Shown here: positions 38,363-41,388 of the stretch, one piece after another
Layout of the letters: each line of letters starts with the position of its first letter
Numbering within the stretch: position 1 is the first letter of the stretch
Source of the DNA: an uncultured Rhodospirillales bacterium
GTDB lineage: Bacteria; Pseudomonadota; Alphaproteobacteria; Acetobacterales; Acetobacteraceae
Length of the DNA stretch: 41,388 bases
Assembly: GCA_903928895.1 (NCBI GenBank)
Contig: CAIYSR010000022.1
Location: forward strand, 1 to 41,388
Reading direction: 5' to 3'
Notes under the pieces: model-generated
What the model saw: only the letters and a program-made list of their open reading frames with translations
Told to the model about the DNA's origin: nothing
The model's database searches: none
Position numbers and translations under genes: made by a program

Positions 38363-39934
38363 TCAGAATGCTCCCGATACGCGGAATAGCAGGCGGCTCG
38401 CGCCTTCGCGGGAATTGGGCCCGCGCGTGAGAAGATTGGCGCCGATCACGTCCGCGCTCACCGTATCCAACACCCGCAGGCGCACGCCGAGCCCGGCCGC
38501 GGCCAGCACATGCCCGCGCGCCTGCTGCGCCAGGGCGTCGCGAATGCCCACCCGGGCGCCGTCGAGAAAGGCGAAGCCGCGGATCTCGTCGATGATCTTG
38601 TCGATCAGCTCGGTCAGCGCCGGGCCGCGGATCTCGCTTTGCAGCGCCGCCCCCCAGTCGCCCAGCGCCTCGGATTCGAGGAAGCCGCGCACCGTATCCA
38701 TGCCGCCGATCGAGAACTGCTCGTTGCTGATCAACGGATCGCCCGCGACTTGCCCGGTCAGCCGGAAGGAGGACTGCCACCCCGCCGGCAGGTCGTCGCG
38801 GCGGATTGCCTCGCCACGCAGGGTCGCGAAATCGGGTTGGGCGCGATAGCGCTTCTGGTCGAACGCCACCGCGTCGCTGCCCAGCCCGCGGGTCCCGAGC
38901 GAGGCCGTGGCGGTCACCAGCGTCTCGTTGCCGTCACCGAGCCAGCTCGCCTGGTACTGCGCCACCAGCGGCATGTAGGCGATCGGCGTGATGGTCCGGT
39001 CGGCGCCGAGCAGGATGGTATCGCGGAACGATTTATGGTCGAATCCCAGGCTCAGGCTGTGGCTGAACGGGCCATCGGTGCCGAGCGGAATCTGCGCCCG
39101 CAGGCCGATGATGTTCCCCTTGCCGATCACACCGGTACCCCCCGCGGTGCTGACATCGCTGTCCGAATGCAGGTAGGACACCAGCAGCGCCACGTTGCTG
39201 CCCGGGATGCGATACAGGTACGACGCGCTCATCACCTGGGTATCGCCCGGCCGCTGCGGCGCGACCTGGTAGGAGAGTGACACCGAATCGCCGCGCTGCC
39301 AGAGATTGCCGTAGCCCAGCGAGGCCGAGGTCCGCAGCGCGGAGGTGTTGGCGCTGCGCCGGTTCGCGACCTCGACACTGGCCTGCAGCGGCAGCGTGTC
39401 CTTGATGTTGAGGTCGACATCCACCGTCCCCGGCCGCGCCCCCGGCCGCAGCACCGGCGTCACCCGCCGGTCCGGCCACTGGTTAAGCGCCACGATCTCG
39501 CGCTGCACGTCGTTCAGGTTGGGCACCTTGCCCTCGGCCAATGACGGCACCCCGCGGCGGACATCGTTGGGCGAGAAGTAGCGCGCGCCGTTCACCCGCA
39601 GCCGCCCGACCCGGCGCTCGACCACCTTGAGCACCACCACCCCGTCCGAAGGGTCCTGCTCCGGCACTTCCGCGGCTGCCGTGGGATAGCCGCGCTGGGC
39701 ATAGAGCAGATCGAGCGCGGCACGAGCCTTCTCGACATCATCGGCGGTGCGTCCCGGCCCGAGGAACGGCGTGACCGCGATCTCCAGATCGGCCGCCGAG
39801 AGCAGCGAATTGCCTTCGACCCGGAACTCCTCGATGTCGAACCGCCGCGCGTCCTCGGCCGCTGCCGGCGCCGCGAGCAGGCACAGCGCGGCGAAGCCGG
39901 ATATCAGGCGGTGGTTGGGCAATGTCAGGTCCAT
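38363..39934 (-). CDS. Two-partner-secretion outer-membrane transporter (FhaC/ShlB/TpsB-like)
   Basis: A 523-residue Omp85-superfamily transporter. ATG 39934 starts the signal peptide (MDLTLPNHRLISGFAALCLL, then AAPAAAE). Two POTRA modules follow: about 33-106 (FDIEEFRVEGNSLLSAADLE, LLYAQRGYPTAAAEV) and 108-178 (VGRLRVNGARYFSPNDVRRG, VDVDLNIKDT). A 16-strand-type barrel runs from about 185 to the terminal Phe. The loop-6 motif is GGMDTVRGFLESEALGD (the VRGY/F signature). Such proteins export large TpsA exoproteins. No TpsA gene is adjacent. It begins a run of eight tightly spaced genes ending in a GT41 glycosyltransferase. Confidence 0.9.
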   Translation of the reverse strand: MDLTLPNHRLISGFAALCLLAAPAAAEDARRFDIEEFRVEGNSLLSAADLEIAVTPFLGPGRTADDVEKARAALDLLYAQRGYPTAAAEVPEQDPSDGVVVLKVVERRVGRLRVNGARYFSPNDVRRGVPSLAEGKVPNLNDVQREIVALNQWPDRRVTPVLRPGARPGTVDVDLNIKDTLPLQASVEVANRRSANTSALRTSASLGYGNLWQRGDSVSLSYQVAPQRPGDTQVMSASYLYRIPGSNVALLVSYLHSDSDVSTAGGTGVIGKGNIIGLRAQIPLGTDGPFSHSLSLGFDHKSFRDTILLGADRTITPIAYMPLVAQYQASWLGDGNETLVTATASLGTRGLGSDAVAFDQKRYRAQPDFATLRGEAIRRDDLPAGWQSSFRLTGQVAGDPLISNEQFSIGGMDTVRGFLESEALGDWGAALQSEIRGPALTELIDKIIDEIRGFAFLDGARVGIRDALAQQARGHVLAAAGLGVRLRVLDTVSADVIGANLLTRGPNSREGASRLLFRVSGAF

Positions 39935-40065
39935 GCTCGGCCCGTCTGCGCGGCGATGTGAAAGCGGCCGATATGCTGCGTGGCGGTTCGTATTCCATGC
40001 CGTGCTGGCCGAGACAACGCGGGCCGTGTTGCACAACGATGAAGATCGCGTTGCGGTTCGTACCC
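39935..40065. promoter_or_regulatory. Probable promoter region of the TPS-TonB-GT41 operon
   Basis: 131 non-coding bases between the prepilin peptidase stop and the TPS transporter start, both on the minus strand. This is the only sizable gap before the eight-gene operon, so its promoter is expected here. The direct repeat GCGGTTCGTA occurs at about 39983-39992 and 40053-40062, spaced 70 bases, and could be a regulator site. No clear -35/-10 was placed. Confidence 0.4.
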
Positions 40066-40800
40066 CTATGGCGCATCGCCGAGATGCAGCCGGGCGATCC
40101 AGATCGCGAGTGCCAGCCACGGCCCGAAGGCCAGCGGCCGCAATCCGGTGCCGCGCCCGCGGCTTTGCACCAGGGCGGACGCGATGCCTGCCAGCGCCGC
40201 GATCAACAGCACCGACGGCAGCAGGGTCCAGCCGAGCCAGGCTCCGCCGGCGGCGAGCAGCTTGGCATCGCCGCCGCCGAGCGCATCGATCCCGCGCAGC
40301 CGCCGCCACAGCCAGGCCAGCCCGGCGAGCCCGGCCCAGCCCAGCGCCGCCCCCAGCGCCCGTTCCGGCACCTCCGTACCGCCCCCCAATACGCCCTCCG
40401 CCAACCCGGCCAGCACCAGCGGCAAGGTCAAGGCGTCCGGCAGAAGCATCGTCTCCCAGTCGATCCAGGCCAGCGCCAGCAGCGTCCAGCCGAGCAGGCA
40501 GTCGGCCAGCAGGGCTTCCCCCGGCCCGAGCAGCACTGCCCAGGCCGCCACCGCGAGTGCCGCCGCCTCGATCAGCGGATGGAACGGGTCGATCGCCCCC
40601 GCGCAATGCCGGCAGCGCGCGCGCTGGAAGGCGTAGGAAAGCAGTGGCACCAGCTCCCAGGCCGCCAAAGCGTGACCGCAGCACGGACAGCGCGACCGCC
40701 CCCACAACGTGCCGTCCGCCGGCAGCCGCCACACCAGCACGCCGAGGAAACTCCCCGCGAACGGTGCGCTGCCCAGCAGCAGCCATCCTTCAGCGGTCAC
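40066..40800 (-). CDS. Prepilin peptidase (GspO/PilD-like)
   Basis: A 244-residue polytopic aspartyl protease that cleaves and N-methylates prepilins and type II pseudopilins. The zinc-type Cys motif CPCCGHA and CRHCAGA is at residues 38-41 and 63-66. Catalytic Asp114 lies in WIDWETMLLPD and Asp178 in GGGDAKLLAAGG. The end has the conserved FGPWLALA. About seven to eight helices are visible. GTG 40800 is taken as the start because it overlaps the gspK stop by four bases and gives a family-length protein; the longer frame is shadow. It would process GspG encoded at 20056. Confidence 0.9.
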   Translation of the reverse strand: MTAEGWLLLGSAPFAGSFLGVLVWRLPADGTLWGRSRCPCCGHALAAWELVPLLSYAFQRARCRHCAGAIDPFHPLIEAAALAVAAWAVLLGPGEALLADCLLGWTLLALAWIDWETMLLPDALTLPLVLAGLAEGVLGGGTEVPERALGAALGWAGLAGLAWLWRRLRGIDALGGGDAKLLAAGGAWLGWTLLPSVLLIAALAGIASALVQSRGRGTGLRPLAFGPWLALAIWIARLHLGDAP

Positions 40801-41388
40801 AGCCACGCCAGCACCTGGCAGGTCGCCGCCGGCTCGTCCTCGGACGGGTCGAGCCGGATGATCGCAGTCCGCGCGGCCGCCCCGTCCGGCAACCGCACCC
40901 GCACCTCGATCCGCAGCACCCGCGGTGCTCCCTGCACCGCCGCCTGCGGCCGCTCCCCGGCGGCCAGCCCCAGCGCCACCCGCCGAACCAGCGGCCCGGC
41001 GGCGGCGAGGTCGAGCGCGCTGTCGCCATGAAACGTCAGATGTGGCGCCAACCGCCCAGCCAGCTCCGCCGTCATCCCCGGCACCAGCGTAAGCTCGGCG
41101 AGATCGCGGAATGGCTCCCCTGGCGGCCCGTAGCTCAGCCTGGCCACGCGATAGGGGCCGAGATCGGCCCCGCCCGGCAGGTGCCATTCGAAGATCGCCG
41201 TCGCCAGCGCCGTTGCCGGCGCCTGCGGCACTCCGACCGCGCCGAGCAGCGCGCGCAGCAGCGGCACCGGGGCGAGCGCGGGATTGATCCGGCCGGCCTC
41301 ATCGCTGATCGCGACCTCGCCGTCGCCGCGCGGCAGCACGATCCGCCGCGCCACCCCATCCGCCCGCCAGCCCTTGGCCGAGGGATCG
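40797..41388 (-). CDS. gspK: Type II secretion minor pseudopilin GspK, 5' truncated
   Basis: The C-terminal part of GspK, open to the window edge on the minus strand. The first visible in-frame residues are DPSAKGWRADG. The GspK hallmark ISDEAGRINPALAPVPLLRA followed by LLGAVG is present, then ATAIFEWHLPGG, the helix-hairpin-like FRDLAELTLVPGMTAELAGR, and a beta-rich end (APRVLRIEVRVRLPDGAAAR). The N-terminal prepilin helix lies outside the window. The final codons overlap the prepilin peptidase GTG, so the two are coupled. It belongs to a gsp operon that continues beyond base 41388. Confidence 0.85.
   Translation of the reverse strand, partial: DPSAKGWRADGVARRIVLPRGDGEVAISDEAGRINPALAPVPLLRALLGAVGVPQAPATALATAIFEWHLPGGADLGPYRVARLSYGPPGEPFRDLAELTLVPGMTAELAGRLAPHLTFHGDSALDLAAAGPLVRRVALGLAAGERPQAAVQGAPRVLRIEVRVRLPDGAAARTAIIRLDPSEDEPAATCQVLAWL

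Overview
The window is GC-rich (roughly two thirds G+C by eye), gene-dense DNA from a Gram-negative bacterium. An outer-membrane porin, TonB/ExbB/ExbD, FhaC/ShlB-type and Wza-like proteins and type II secretion genes show an outer membrane. Branched-chain-type and peptide-type ABC transporters, a Hint protein of the kind common in acetic-acid-bacteria relatives, and AT-cored hairpin repeats in a GC-rich background suggest an alphaproteobacterium, most likely Acetobacteraceae. This is inference from gene content; there is no rRNA or other marker. No tRNA, rRNA, transposase or CRISPR array was seen.

Bases 1-7674 (+) carry uptake genes. First come two peptide-type ABC permeases split by a palindromic element (about 646-896). 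Then follows a five-gene Liv-type importer (1871-6751) ending in a nucleoside hydrolase, with translational overlaps throughout except where another hairpin repeat separates the two permeases. An extradiol-dioxygenase-like protein (7690-8691) converges on this operon. Bases 9094-12336 hold a two-gene cassette of unknown function; the second product may carry a TIKI/ChaN/EreA-like fold.

Bases 12715-30133 form a cell-surface island: a beta-solenoid/Hint protein, a Wza-like export lipoprotein with a small partner lipoprotein, two polysaccharide pyruvyl-transferase-type proteins (one a double-domain protein with a decayed first half), a PstS-like secreted binding protein behind a possible Pho box, a lone GspG pseudopilin, a TPR-glycosyltransferase coupled to a three-repeat adhesin-like protein, and two paralogous secreted proteins that share eight cysteines. 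The last two define a family I do not recognise.

Bases 30109-39934 (-) are a compact eight-gene operon. In transcription order it encodes a two-partner-secretion transporter, a DUF2341-LamG-ExbB fusion, ExbD, TonB, a porin, a small periplasmic protein, a parvulin and an O-GlcNAc-transferase-like GT41 enzyme. It looks like an energised outer-membrane module joined to glycosylation of an exported protein whose gene is not here. Upstream (40066-41388, -) are a prepilin peptidase and a partial GspK, the edge of a type II secretion locus. Taken together, 12.7-41.4 kb appears devoted to making, glycosylating and exporting surface proteins and polysaccharide.
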